NCBI RefSeq assembly: GCF_000264995.1
Contig: NW_006767437.1
Span: forward strand, 1,104,187 to 1,157,952
Source of the DNA: Punctularia strigosozonata HHB-11173 SS5
Lineage: Eukaryota; Basidiomycota; Agaricomycetes; Corticiales; Punctulariaceae
DNA: 53,766 bases
Reading direction: 5' to 3'
Part shown: piece by piece, positions 1-11,815 of the stretch
How the letters are laid out: each line of letters begins with the position of its first letter
Numbering within the stretch: position 1 is the stretch's first letter
Program-made: the position numbers and the translations under genes
The notes under the pieces: model-generated
What the model saw: only the letters and a program-made list of their open reading frames with translations
What the model was told of the DNA's origin: nothing
Databases searched by the model: none

Positions 1-930
1 AAGAATATTCTAGAAGGGTTGTGCAATTTTAGAACCTTTGTGGAAGGTACGGCACTTGATGCAAGAAGAACTCTTTTTGCGGGAGTTTGAGCATCGCGAG
101 TCAGCCACCAGATTCAGCACAGCCACTTCACGGTGCTCTGCAGGAGGGAGCACGTAGTTTGCAGGAACCAATGGAGTTCAAAATTGATAAGATAGTAAGA
201 TATGTCATTTTGTTTATTTTGTAGAGCTTTGCCGAATTTATGACTTGGGAGAAAGGTCGAGGAATGGGGATGGACACCCAACAACGTGCACATCAAGTAG
301 ATGTGTGGCAGTGTAACCGTGGGATTGGTTACGCCTACTTCGTAGGCGTTGCCCAACCCCACTGCTCCGCAAAACAAGAAAACGACAAGCACAAGTCACA
401 TGGCACCAAGGACCGTGAGAACAGGCTTGCCCCTTTGGGACGCCGATGGAAATCTGGTGTCACGGATTGTAGAGAGACTCGGCCGAGTCGGCCGGGGGCG
501 AGCCGTCGCGCTCGCACCCGGCTGACGCCCAAGCCAAGAGGCTTCACCCACACCTGCCGGTGTCTCTCAACGCGCCGTGGATACACGGGCTGCAGGACCG
601 TAGCCCGCCCAAGAGAATGATCCGGCGTGCGATTGAGGAAGATTGGATTGTCGTATATTTTCCGGTTCATACACGCTTGTTGCACAGAGGTAGGTTGAAC
701 ATTAGTCTTATCGTTGCCTTCCGCTTCTGCGTAGGTTGAAGGCAACGTCCTCGGTGCTGAGCAAGTCCGCTCTGACGGTTATCATGGTCTCTCCCATAAG
801 GTGTTCTCAGATCATACAAGCGTACAGGTACATACTGTACAGACGCTTTGCTTCTACCGAGCACTCCGTGCCCAGTTAACATTCTCTGCTGCGCCTGGTT
901 CCTACTCGAACTCGGGCGCATCGTACGTGT
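1..930. other. No gene recognised; left-edge spacer
   Basis: The short open frames here overlap on both strands and show no family motif or consistent splice signals. The only clear structure is an inverted repeat at 321-360, listed separately. A small palindrome, GACTCGGCCGAGTC, lies near 477-490. I see no promoter or RNA gene. Confidence 0.5.
321..360. repeat. Imperfect inverted repeat (hairpin)
   Basis: Two arms of about 18 bases flank a TTC loop. The inner eight pairs, ACGCCTAC with GTAGGCGT, are perfect, and the outer part (GGGATTGGTT against GCCCAACCCC) pairs with a few mismatches. It is not part of any recognised gene. It could be a hairpin-forming repeat or the remnant of a small inverted-repeat element. 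Confidence 0.6.
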
Positions 931-999
931 TTACCGGATCTGCACAAGAAGGCAGGCGCGGACCATCCCAATCAGCGACGGGAACAAGTTACACAAGGC

Positions 1000-2800
1000 A
1001 GAGGATCAACGCTTACCTTGGCTCGTGCCCAAGACATAGTCCCTGTCCTTCCGGGCCAGGTGCAACACGTAGCTCACCCCCTCGTGCGCGTCCACGGCCA
1101 CCTTCGGGTCCACCCTCGCCCCGCCCCGTATCGCCGCCGCCATGACATGGTATCTCGAGGTGTGATTACACAACATCATCTGTCCCATCCCCGTTCCGCC
1201 ACCTGCTCTCCATCCACACCGCAACGAAGGCGCAGTCACGTCAAACTGACTTGTCGTCCCCTCCTCCCGGCTGGTGGTGTCGGGCGAGAATTCGAACGAG
1301 GGGATCACCCACCGACACACAGCCCCATCGGCACTTCCCCACAGTCTCCAGCCTTGACAGCGACCTCTGCGGCGTCGGGCGCACTGTCCTCACGAGCTAT
1401 CACCGCTGCCCTTGCAGCACCAGCCACCACCCAAGGCGAGCCAACCAGCGCCGACGCCTCGCGCAAACTTCCAAGTACGTCGCGCCCCGTTCATGCCGGA
1501 CATACGTTGCTCGAGATCGCGTTGGCCCTCCTGTAGTGTAAGATCGCCGACGCCATCTACACGTTCAACGGGGTCGCCGAGCCCTCTACCCACTTCTCTC
1601 CGCGATGACGAACGTGTCGAGACTTCTCCACCGGCAGGTCGAAGGCCAACCTACAGTCAAACGAAAAAAATAAGCATCTTCGGCCTTACATTTCCGACCT
1701 CAAGGAGAGGTTACTGTCGCAAACTCACTTCTCCTCGGTCGTGCACCGTTTCGCGACACCTCTGAGATCGAGCGTACCACCCGTTCTTCTTGTTCATGAT
1801 CCCCTTCGCCTCGGACACGTCCACGTTCGTCGCGTGCGCGGGATCGTGGGACATGCGGCCGGCGGTGTTGGTGTAACGGAAGATCAGGCTCAGGTGCATC
1901 GCGGCCCCGAGGCCGTGGGACGGGGTAAGGCCCACAGAGATGTTGATGGAACGGCCAGCCTGGATGGGGCAGGTGGAGGCGCTGAAGCCGAGGTAAAGGG
2001 CGACGGTGGATACTTGGGAGGTGGGTTTGCGAACGTGGTGGAGACGGTACGGATGATGTATGTTTCTGCATCGCGTAATATGACGTGAGATGAATCTGAA
2101 GAGGAGAGGGAGAGGAGGCACGTACATTGAAGGCCGTGTTTTTGAGGCTGCATGGGCGCGCGGTCGAGGTGTTGGCGGCGTAAGAGGCTACGCCGGGATT
2201 AAAACCGTACTGGAAGGTTGTGTCGAAGTCATCGATCAAGCGTGCTTTTGGCAGAGATTTGAGCGAGGCTTCAAGGGCTGCCAGGGCGGCGCTGTTGTGT
2301 CTATCCAGATGCAAGCGTCAGCATACCATATCATTTGGAATAGGAAGAAGGAGACACACAAAAACGCGAGGTCGGCGAGAACCTCCATGTAGGGTATGTT
2401 TGGAGGATGAAGGAGATAGCGACAGGCTCGAAGCAGTCGCCGCTGTGTACCACGCGGTGCCTGAACTACTCAAGGTCCTCTTTATCGCGATTTCAATCTC
2501 CGAGTGGTCGAGGAAGAGAGGGAGAGAGCGTGGTCTTTGATGAAGTCTTCCTGCTCCTTCTTGACGTCTTGGCTGGAGTCCGAGTCTTCTCCGACTCGGA
2601 GAGGCATCTTCGTTTTCGGGTGTGAAGCCCGCCGGCCGGGGGAAAAGGTGGTCGATAGAAGGCAAAAATATGTTTTACGATGGGGTCTGATCACGAGGAA
2701 GAGCTGAAAGTACGAAGAGGAACATCTCGAGGGAGGATGAGCCGGCCTTGGCAGCAACGAATTAGTCTTGTCGTTGGGCGGGTATGGTCGTCGTCAGCGA
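1000..2800 (-). pseudogene. Acetate kinase relic A
   Basis: This is a decayed acetate kinase gene, an enzyme that interconverts acetate plus ATP and acetyl phosphate. On the minus strand near 2.78 kb the family's N-terminal phosphate-binding motif reads AGSSSLEMFLF, preceded by an in-frame TAG. Near 2.2 kb there is a segment reading AALAALEASLKSLPK followed by DFDTTFQ, which corresponds to the family's AFDTAFH region. Near 1.85 kb are GLTPSHGLGAAM and MNKKNGWY, matching the family's glycine-rich and NKKSGLL blocks. These pieces lie in different frames with stops between them, so no full protein can be made. Near 1.3-1.6 kb the plus strand resembles the start of the zinc-finger relic at 11.8 kb. 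The relic is divergent from the DUF6535 gene that starts at 3402, as in the other two units. Confidence 0.75.
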
Positions 2801-3321
2801 GCGCAGGAATGAATACCGTGAAGCCCGGATTGTCGACCTGATACGATATGATATCCTCTTTGCGCGCTGGCGGTCGGCCTCCGGGCCCCACGGAGGAACG
2901 CGTCGGCATTGGTCCTGTGTCCCAAAATAAACCCGGACCGTCGCGATATGTTTGATACGCCGACTAACGTGTTCCGACAAGGATAGAGTTGTTGCAGTAT
3001 GTATTATCGAAAGCAATGCGATTGCGTAGCAAAAAAAGGGAAGCCTATCAACGCACGTTCGGGCAAAGCAATTGGTGGCGATGCTCGCGACGAGCGCTCG
3101 TCCTCGCCGACTTCATCCTTCTCCTGCTGAGAGCCTTGCGATGTGTGTCTTCGGTCCTGGATCGAGCAAGGAACAAGAGGATCTCTACGAAACGGGACAT
3201 ATGCACTCATAAGTACATATATGGATTGTAGTGCATACACGCTGTCAACACGCGTACGGCGCAAACTATCTTGGACCGATATGAAGCTTCGCTCTGCGCT
3301 CGAGCGCCTACTGCCTGGAGC

Positions 3322-3327
3322 TATAAA
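3322..3327 (+). promoter_or_regulatory. TATA box of DUF6535 copy 1
   Basis: TATAAA lies 80 bases upstream of the ATG at 3402 and is followed by a C/T-rich stretch, as in many fungal promoters. Copy 2 keeps the same element at the equivalent place. Copy 3 does not. Confidence 0.6.
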
Positions 3328-3401
3328 CGCCTTTCGCCGCGCTCCCTCCGTTCCCTCCTCTCTCCATCCATACCACTCACACCTGTTCAACTCGCTCTCG
3401 T

Positions 3402-6400
3402 ATGGCGTCGCCACCACCCTCCAGCCCGGTATTAGAAACCGCTGAACGAGGACCTGAACCTCCAGAAGAACCCCTGCAGCATGTGAGACGAGGTCTAAGC
3501 CGTACTGTTCAAACGGCGATCACTGATCGGTCGGCCGTAGGACGTGCCGCACACTGGGAACCGCCGATCCACGAGCCAAGGAGGAGATGCTCGTAATGAA
3601 GCTACCCGGCCCGTAGTGGGCGACGAACCAGGCTCAGAAGCTCGAAACGTCGACGAGGAAGCGGGCAATCGCGACCCGCCATCCGAACACAAGCTAAAGA
3701 CGAAAGTAAGGCACGACATGCTCGAATAACGCCGCCAGTGACTAACATGCGATTCTTTGACAGCCCGCGGAAAACAAGCCGACAAAACCTGGCGCCACGG
3801 GCTGGGACTACGTGTACGACCGATTACGGTTATATGATCAGGAAATGATCAAGGGCTACTCCCAGGATATCGACAACCTCCTCATCTTTGTGCGTAATCC
3901 AGTTCGTCCGTTCCCGCTCTTGCTAAGGCAGCGTGCACTCCAGGCAGGTCTATTTTCTGCGGTCCTCACCGCGTTTCTGGTTGAGGTCTACACTCAGTTG
4001 CAGCCGGACAACACTCAGCTTTCCGTCCAACTCCTCTCGAATATTTCTCTCCAGCTCCAGCAGATCTCCTTGAACCAAGCCGCACCTGCGTCCGTCGATC
4101 CGCTCAACATGTCCTTTCAGGCCGATTCCCATGTGGTCGCGATCAACGCGCTCTGGTTCCTCAGCCTCATCCTCGCGCTCGCCTCTGCTCTCCTCGGCAT
4201 ATTCGTGAAGCAATGGCTTCGCGAGTACATGGCATGGCCGAACATCTCCCCCGTTCAGCACGCCATACAGCTTCGGGAGTTCCGCTACGATGCCTTCCAA
4301 AACTGGAAAGTCCCCACTATCGTTACGTTGGTTCCTGGCCTTTTGCAGCTCGCGGTCGTGCTTTTCTTCGTCGGGCTCGTCACTCTACTTTGGCCCATTG
4401 ACACCGTCGTAGCTGGAGTGTGCTGCGCCGCCGCCGGTTTAACCACATTCATGGCGGCGCTGACTGTACTACTACCGCTGTTCTTCGAGACTTGTCCATA
4501 CAAGACACCGTTCGGATGGATGATACGCCCTATTCTACGACCGTTTTACCGCGTCATCAGACCATTTCTGTACTCCCTATACTCTTGGAACCGGCCGGAC
4601 TGGCTCCAAGCCATTATGTGGTACTTTTGGGATTGTCAATATCCCGTCCCTGACATGTACGCGTTCGATGGATGGGATCATCGCGATCTCGCCTTGCGGC
4701 GCTTCGGACATGACTCAGAGAGCAGCATCGCAACTCAAATCCACTCGCTGCTGTGGCTTGCCTCACATGAGGAACCCGGAGACGGTGTGATCAAGAAATG
4801 CATTTCCGATGCACCAGGACCGCGCGTGCGCATCCGTTCTGCCCTCCAACGACGTGATAATTCTTTGCCTGCAACGCCGGAGCAACGCCTGCGTGCATAC
4901 TGGAAGGCCATCTCCGAGCTGTTAGGGATGCCATGTGTCGGATCTAAAATCCCGGCGCTCGATGTACTCGACAAGGAGTGCAAATACAACGATGCCCAGG
5001 GAACCGTCGCAATCAACTACCACAAACTTTATCATGCCTTCGATTCGCTGACATCCTTCAACGACACCCAAATTTCGCTCATATCTGAACTACTCAAGTC
5101 CGGGCTCGATATGCTCCTCCGTGATTCGATGAGCGACATTGACGATTGGTTCGGCCTCTATGTCAACTCACTGGCAATGATGACCTTCATTGCAAATATG
5201 AACATTAGTTTCGGTGCCACATGCATCGTCTTCCTTCTCAAAACCCTCGCAAACTCCAACCAGTCCTCGCTGACAAGCCCCGCGAATGAGAAGATTTTTG
5301 CCTTCATTCACGCATTTGGAAGTCACATGCTGCACATCTGGCCGGGTGCATGCATACCTTTCCTGTGGCGATAGCAAGGCTGACTGGATGTTTGCAGAGC
5401 CGGAAGAAATGGCTGACATGCTTGAGCTTGCATGTTCATGCTATGACCGTGCCGCGTTTCGGACGGATCCATTGCATCGTCTCCGATTCTGGGCGGCGGT
5501 GTCGGTGGTCACCAGGACACGTACATTCTTGAACGACTCCCAACACTGGAGCACGGCTATGAATGTGTTTGGTGACCGTTTGGTAGAGGCGCTCTCGCTA
5601 TGGACCGAGCCTCGCAATGGACAGCCTGTTGCTGCAGGAGACTTGAGGGTGCACTGGTATGATCTAGCCTCTTTTCTGGGATCCCATTCGGACACCGCCC
5701 CCGATTTCTCAAGAAAGGTCGCAAATTTCATTTTAGAGGTTCATCGGCGCGGAACCTTCGCGGATGGAATAATAATGAAGGCATTCATCAACGAGCGTCA
5801 TCGGTGGGGTACACGCTGGGACAATGCAAACGATGTTTACGAATACTTTGGGGTTAACCCAACACCGGGCAGCGGAGGGGCCGTCGGTCCTTCGTCGGAT
5901 ACGCGCCAAGACGCCCTGTCAGTGCTACCACATGCACATTCCGTTCCCGACACGGAGTCAACGCCACTTCTCGGTCCAGAACCTAACAAAGAAACCGTCT
6001 CGTACGACGATGGTCACGATGGCACGCCATCTTATCATAGGGCTTCCGCGTCGAACGCACTCTCGACTTCCGGGACCCTGCAGGCGCAGCGGACCGACTC
6101 TCACTCGAATGGGGAGACCGGAGGTGGACAGGAGAGCATCGTCGATGATGACTCGTTTCCTCGTCGCGGACAAATTGTCCTTCAAGGCCCAAAGATCAGT
6201 GCCCGGGGTAGCACTTCGTCGGCTCTTGCAGGAGAAAGTGGTGCGGGGTTGGAGCGCGGCGTCAGGCGTGCGAGCGCGCCGCTACCGCCTAATACCTTGG
6301 ACACACAGAACACGTCGAGTCGTACTTCACCCTATGACGGAGTCCTGTCGTCGAGTCAAGATCGACCGGTGTCTCGCGTCGAAAGTCAGGACGGTGGTGG

Positions 6401-6461
6401 AGGGCTGGCGGGTGTTCCCATACAGGTGTCGAGAACGATCGCGCCGATAACATTGGGGTAG
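3402..6461 (+). CDS. DUF6535 multi-pass membrane protein, copy 1
   Basis: Five exons join in consistent phase: 3402-3482, 3541-3705, 3764-3889, 3944-5345 and 5398-6461, giving 945 residues. The introns are 58, 58, 54 and 52 nt with GTGAGA, GTAAGG, GTGCGT and GTGCAT donors. The start is the first ATG after a TATA box. Residues 1-124 are hydrophilic and end in the signature GWDYVYDRL...DNLLIF. The DUF6535 core then begins with AGLFSAVLTAFLVE, with four predicted membrane helices near residues 125-143, 188-212, 249-274 and 278-306. About 400 residues of soluble domain follow, and a Ser/Gly-rich disordered tail. The family is expanded in mushroom-forming fungi and has no established function. Compared with copy 2, the last 30 or so codons lie in a different frame, so a small indel near 6.40 kb has probably changed the C-terminus. 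Confidence 0.85.
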
Positions 6462-6839
6462 GGGACGTAGACAACACCGAGTCGTCGCCTGGGACGGAGG
6501 ATGGGTCCTCGGGCTTCTCGGGACAGGACACTGGTGGACGTGTGATGGGGGAATCCGAGGTATGAAGCCCATCTGTTGCCTTGGAGCGCGGAAGGTGACG
6601 TTGTGCACGATAGCCGAGGAGCGCCCATATCGATTGCCCTAGAACATGATGACCTATAGAGTGTTGGGCAGGTCTGAACAAGCAATGTTAGTAATACCGT
6701 GTTGTTCGCGTCTTCGTATCTGAGGATGTATGGACCGTACGTGCTCGTCTTCGCGGTAGTTGGAGCTGACGACGACGCGAAAGCATATCGAATTCAATAA
6801 ATCGTTATTGGTGTCGCGCTGTACCATATTATTCACGAT
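6462..6839. other. Spacer with out-of-frame DUF6535 tail
   Basis: The first 100 bases, read in the next frame, give an acidic tail (NTESSPGTEDG) that resembles the end of copy 2 (GSSPDGGHE). This suggests the ancestral stop lay near 6.56 kb. The remainder shows no gene. Confidence 0.45.
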
Positions 6840-7908
6840 CTTTATCTATTCCGACGGAAACATCAGCGTACGGAAAAGGAGCAGGTGTACAACAGCCAGC
6901 ACCTTGTACGTCTTCACTTCCAAAAAGCATCCTCCAAAACGTACTCTCTCGCCATCTCGTACTACTCGTCCGTCCTACGCACCAACACCTTCCTCCCCCG
7001 TCCCTTTTCCTGTTCCTCAGCCGTGATATCCACCACCGCCCCTCCACATCCCCCACGCCCCCGTTCTTCTTGGGATCCACAGGCCAGAATCCCAAACACC
7101 GCACGCGCTCCGCAACGCGTTCCCGGAGCTCAACCGACTTTTCGCCGATGCCGCCCGCGAATACAAGAGCATCGAAGTTGCCCTGCAGCGCGACGAAGTA
7201 GGCGCCGACGTATCCGAGGATATGGTCCATGAACAGGTCAAAGGCCAACCTACAAACAAAACAGAAAAAAAACGAGGCTGCACGGGCGGGCGACGGAGGG
7301 GTCGATGGCGTGGGAGGAGACGTGGGCGGGGAGTGCGCGGTGGAAGGTGGTGTCGAAGTAGGCGATCGAGTGCGCGTTCGGGAGGGATTTGAGGTAGGCT
7401 TGGATGGCGGCTAGGGCGGCGCCGTTATGTCTGTCCGAGTTCCAGCGTCAGCATGATAGGCGTGAAAGAGAGAAGGAGATAGAAAAAATGTACAGAGGGG
7501 CGAGGTCGGTGAGCTTCTCGGTGTGGTGGTAGGTCTCGGAGATGCTGGCGGGCTCTGCGCAGTCGCCGCCATGGACGCCGCGGTAGTAGACCTGTTGGAG
7601 GTCGCCCTTCTTGATGCCGGATCCATGCTCCAGATGGTCTAGGAACTAGGAGAACGCGGACGTGTGGTCTTTGATGACATCCTTTTGTTCTTTCTGGACG
7701 TCTTGGGACGAGTCGGACGGAGAGGCGTCTTCGTGCTCCAGAGTGAAGCGGGCGGGTAGGGAAGAGGGATTGTCAATGGAAAACTCGAGGTTGTCCGAGG
7801 AAGTGGATCCTGAGGGCTTGAAGAGAAAACCTTGAGGGAGAACGAGCCAGCGTTGACGGAAAGGATCAGGCCTTGTCGTTGGATGGGCATGGTCGTGGTC
7901 GGTACCAA
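6840..7908 (-). pseudogene. Acetate kinase relic B
   Basis: The clearest of the three acetate kinase relics. The minus strand starts MVPTTTMPIQRQGLI and continues SVNAGSFSLKVFSS, the family's N-terminal motif. Near 7.44-7.30 kb it reads HNGAALAAIQAYLKSLPNA then IAYFDTTFHRALPAHV, the conserved AFDTAFH block. Near 7.25-7.05 kb it reads AFDLFMDHILGYVGAYFVAL then DALVFAGGIGEKS, the C-terminal catalytic block of the family (typically DALVFTGGIGEN). The segments are in different frames. The middle of the enzyme, including the glycine-rich loop kept in relic A, appears to be missing, and the whole span is about 1.07 kb against roughly 1.3 kb of coding sequence in an intact gene. It is divergent from the DUF6535 gene at 8549. 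Confidence 0.85.
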
Positions 7909-8456
7909 GAGTGGTCGCAGAAAGGTGAAGTCAGTGCCGTCGATATGGTTGGGTATCCTCCGTGTGCGGCATGATCGGTCTATCTCCAGCGCGTCGACGT
8001 CAGTCCCGTGTCATCGCCGGTGAGCATCTCAGCAGTATTCTTCATTATATACTGGAGACCCGTGGACTAATATCTGAGCGAGTTATTCATGTGTGGTGTC
8101 GCGCGGCAAGGAGAAACCCAAGCACAATTGAGGCGATGCTCGTCAACGCGTTCTGAAGCAAAGAACAGAGATCGGTCATATTGAACGGCCACGATCCCGA
8201 GTCCTCAGGTCTTAGGGCTTGAATCTTATTATTTATCTTTACCAACTCGGTCTCAAACCCACCGTCTGCCTTCCCCCTGCCAAGAAAGTGCCGGCATCTG
8301 GTTGGGGTACAGCGTCTAGATTTGATCAATGAAGGTTTGAAGGGGGTTATGTGCCCTATTGTCGGGATGTAGTGCGGACACACGCTGTCAATACGCATAC
8401 GCTGTGCGAAACCGTACGCTATCTTGGGCTAATTCAAAGCGCCCACTGCACGAAGC

Positions 8457-8462
8457 TATAAA
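8457..8462 (+). promoter_or_regulatory. TATA box of DUF6535 copy 2
   Basis: TATAAA lies 92 bases upstream of the ATG at 8549, in the context GAAGCTATAAAGC. The upstream block beginning near 8370 (TGCGGACACACGCTGTCAA) matches the promoter regions of copies 1 and 3. Confidence 0.6.
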
Positions 8463-8548
8463 GCACCTATCGCCGCTTGCCCGCCGCCCTCGTGCTGCTC
8501 CCTCCTCTCCCTACGCATACGGTCTACACGTGTTCAACCCGCTCTTGC

Positions 8549-11500
8549 ATGGCATCACGACGGACCTCCATCGAATTGGCTAGCGTCGAAGAAGGACGCG
8601 GGTCCAGAGAGGAACCCGGGCTTCAGGTGAGACGAGATCTGGGTCGACTCTACAAGCGAGCGGTCGCTGAGCTGTTCACCGCAGGACGAATCAGTGCCAA
8701 ATGCTGGCAATGACCAATCCTCGACTCGAGAAGGAGATGCTCACGATGAAGCCGTCAGGTCGGTGGAGGCAGAACGAGGCTTCGCAACTAGAAACGGAGC
8801 CGATGCAGCTGGCCATCGCAACGAGCCGCCGTCCACACATGACCTCAAGGCGAACGTAAGACACGACATTCATAATAAGGCCGCATGGTTACTGAGATGC
8901 GACGCCCCGACAGCCCGCGCAAGCGAAGGCGGCGACATCTGATGCCACGGGATGGGACTACGTATACAAACGACTGCAACTGTACGATCAGGAAATGATC
9001 AAGGGCTACTCGCAGGATATCGATAACCTCCTCATCTTCGTACGCTTCATTCTCGTCCATTTCCGCGCTTATTGAAGTAACGTGCGTATTAGGCGGGTCT
9101 GTTTTCTGCGGTACTCACCGCCTTCCTCGTTGAAGTATACACGCAACTGCAGCCGGACAACACTCAGCTCTCCGTCCAACTCCTCTCGAATATTTCTCTC
9201 CAGCTCCAGCAGATCTCCTTGAACCAAGCCGCACCTGCGCCCGTCGATCCGCTCAACATGTCCTTTCAGGCCGATTCCCATGTGGTCGCGATCAATACCC
9301 TCTGGTTCCTAAGCCTCATCCTCGCCCTTGCCTCTGCTCTCCTGGGCATATTCGTGAAGCAATGGCTTCGCGAGTACATGGCATGGCCGAATATCTCCCC
9401 CGTTCAGCACGCCATACAGCTTCGAAAGTTCCGCTACGATGCCTTTCAGACTTGGAAAGTCCCCACTATCGTGACGTTGGTTCCTGGCCTTTTGCAGCTC
9501 GCGGTCGTGCTTTTCTTCGTCGGTCTCGTCACTCTACTGTGGCCCATTGACACCGTCGTGGCTGGGGTGTGCTGCGCTGCCGCTGGCCTGACCACATTCC
9601 TGGCGACGCTGACTGTACTACTACCGCTGTTCTTCGAGACGTGTCCATACAAGACACCGTTCGGATGGATGATTCTGTCTATCCTACAACCGTTCTACCA
9701 CGTGATCAGAGGATTTATGCGATATCTATACCTACTGGACTGGCCGGCCTGGCTCAGATATACCCGTTATTTCTGGATGTATCTCAGCTCTCCCGTCCCC
9801 GACATGTACGCGTTCGATGGATGGGATCATCGCGATCTCGCCTTGCGGCGCTTCGGACGTGACTCAGAGAGCAGCATCGCAACTCAAATCCACTCGCTGC
9901 TGTGGCTTGCCTCACATGAGGAACCCAGAGACGGTGTGATCAAGAATTGCATTTCTGATGCACCAGGACCGCGCGTGCGCACCCGTTCTGCCCTCCAACG
10001 ACATGACGATTCTTGGCCTGTAACGCCGGAGCTACGCCTGCGTGCATACTGGAAGGCCATCTCCGAGCTGTTGGGGATGCCATGTGTCGGACCTAAAATC
10101 CCGGCGCTCGATGTACTCGACAAGGAGTGCAAATACAACGATGCCCAGGGAACCGTCGCAATCAACTACGACAAACTGTATCATGCCTTCGATTCGCTGA
10201 CATCCTTCAACGATACCCAAATTTCGCTCATATTCGAACTACTGAAGTCCGATCTCGATATGCTCCTTCATGCTTCGATGAGCGACATTGACGTTTGGTT
10301 CGGCCTCTATGTCAACTCACTGGCAATGATGACCTTCATTGCATATATGAACCGTAGTTTCGGTGCCCCACGCATCGTCTTCCTTCTCAAAACCCTCGCA
10401 AACTCCAACCAGTCCTCACTGACAAGCCGCGCGAATGAGAAGATTTTTGCTTTCATTCACGCACTTGGGAGTCACATGCTGTACATCTGGCTGGGTGCAT
10501 GCATACCTTTCCTGTGGCGATAGCAAGGCTGACTGGATGTTTGCAGAACCGGAAGAAATGGCTGACGTGCTTGAGCTTGCATGTTCATGCTATGACCGTG
10601 CCGTGTTTCGGACGGATCCATTGCATCGTCTCCGATTCTGGGCGGCGGTGTCCGTGGTCACCCATGCACGTACATTCTTGAACGACTCCCAACACTGGAG
10701 CACGGCTATGAGTACGTTTGGTGACCGTTTGGTAGAGGCGCTCTCGCTATGGACCGAGCCTGGCAACCGACAGCCTGTTGCTGCAGGAGACTTGAGGGTG
10801 GACTGGAATAATCTTGTCGGTTTTCTGGCACACCATTCGCGCACCGGGGCCCCCGATTGTTCAAGAAAGGTCGCGAAGTTTATTTTGGAGGCTCACCGAC
10901 GCAACTCCCTTGCGGATGAGAAAATCATCAGTGCATTCATTAATGATGATCGTTTTTGGGATGACAGCTGGAACAGTGCAAATGATGTATACGAGTACTT
11001 CGAGATTCAGCCCACACCAGACGACGGAGGGGAAGCCCGCCCTTCCTCGGATCCGCCTCATGATGCCCTGTTGCATTCGAACTCTGGTCGGAAATCCGTA
11101 TCTAGGTCGCATCTCGGTACGGAACCCGTCAACCAAGCCGCTTCGTACAAGAGCGATCGCGGTGGTACACCACCCGATCATGGGGTAGATGCGTCAAACG
11201 TACTCTCGACTTCCACAATCCTTCAGGCGCCGGGAACAGACTCTGGCCCGCTCCGGGTCGAGACGCGCAAGCGCGGAACTGGAAAGCAGAACATTCCCGA
11301 CGAACCCTCGCTTTCTCATGGCGAGAGAATTCTCCTTGAAGCCCCGGAGATGATTACAGCCGAAGGCAGCACTTCAGCGACTATTACAGAGGAACAGAGT
11401 AGTGAGATCGAGCGCGACGTCGAGTGTGCCAGCGCACCGACATTGCCTGCATCAGACAGACAGGATGCGGACGATACGTCGGATAGAATCCCAGCCCACC

Positions 11501-11679
11501 ACCCATTTTCTACGTCGAGCCAAGATCCACTGGCGCATCACGTCGAACATCAGGACGGTGGTGGCGAACAGGATGGAGTCAAGGATAACGTTGTGACGCA
11601 GGCAGAGGTCAAACGCGGTAGCGATCAAAATCTAGAGGTGGGCGGCGCAGGGTCGTCGCCTGATGGAGGACACGAATAG
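8549..11679 (+). CDS. DUF6535 multi-pass membrane protein, copy 2
   Basis: Five exons, 8549-8626, 8685-8855, 8914-9039, 9093-10494 and 10547-11679, join in phase to give 969 residues. The intron positions are the same as in copy 1, and the fourth exon is the same length (1,402 nt), so purifying selection or recent duplication is likely. The N-terminal region is the most diverged part (MASRRTSIEL against MASPPPSSPV). The membrane core is nearly identical to copy 1. The helices begin with AGLFSAVLTAFLVE, and the soluble part carries YAFDGWDHRDLALRRFG. The C-terminal 230 residues are rich in Ser, Asp and Gly and look disordered. This copy appears fully intact and is the best candidate for the functional member of the array. 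No function is known for the family. Confidence 0.88.
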
Positions 11680-11815
11680 CGGGACGTTGGTGGACGATGG
11701 AGAGAGAGGTTGAGCCCGTCTGAAACTCGTTCATCTAATTGATCTCATGGTATCGACAGTATGCATGATAGCAAGAGAGCATATATAGCGGGACAGAATG
11801 CTCACTTAGTCCTAC

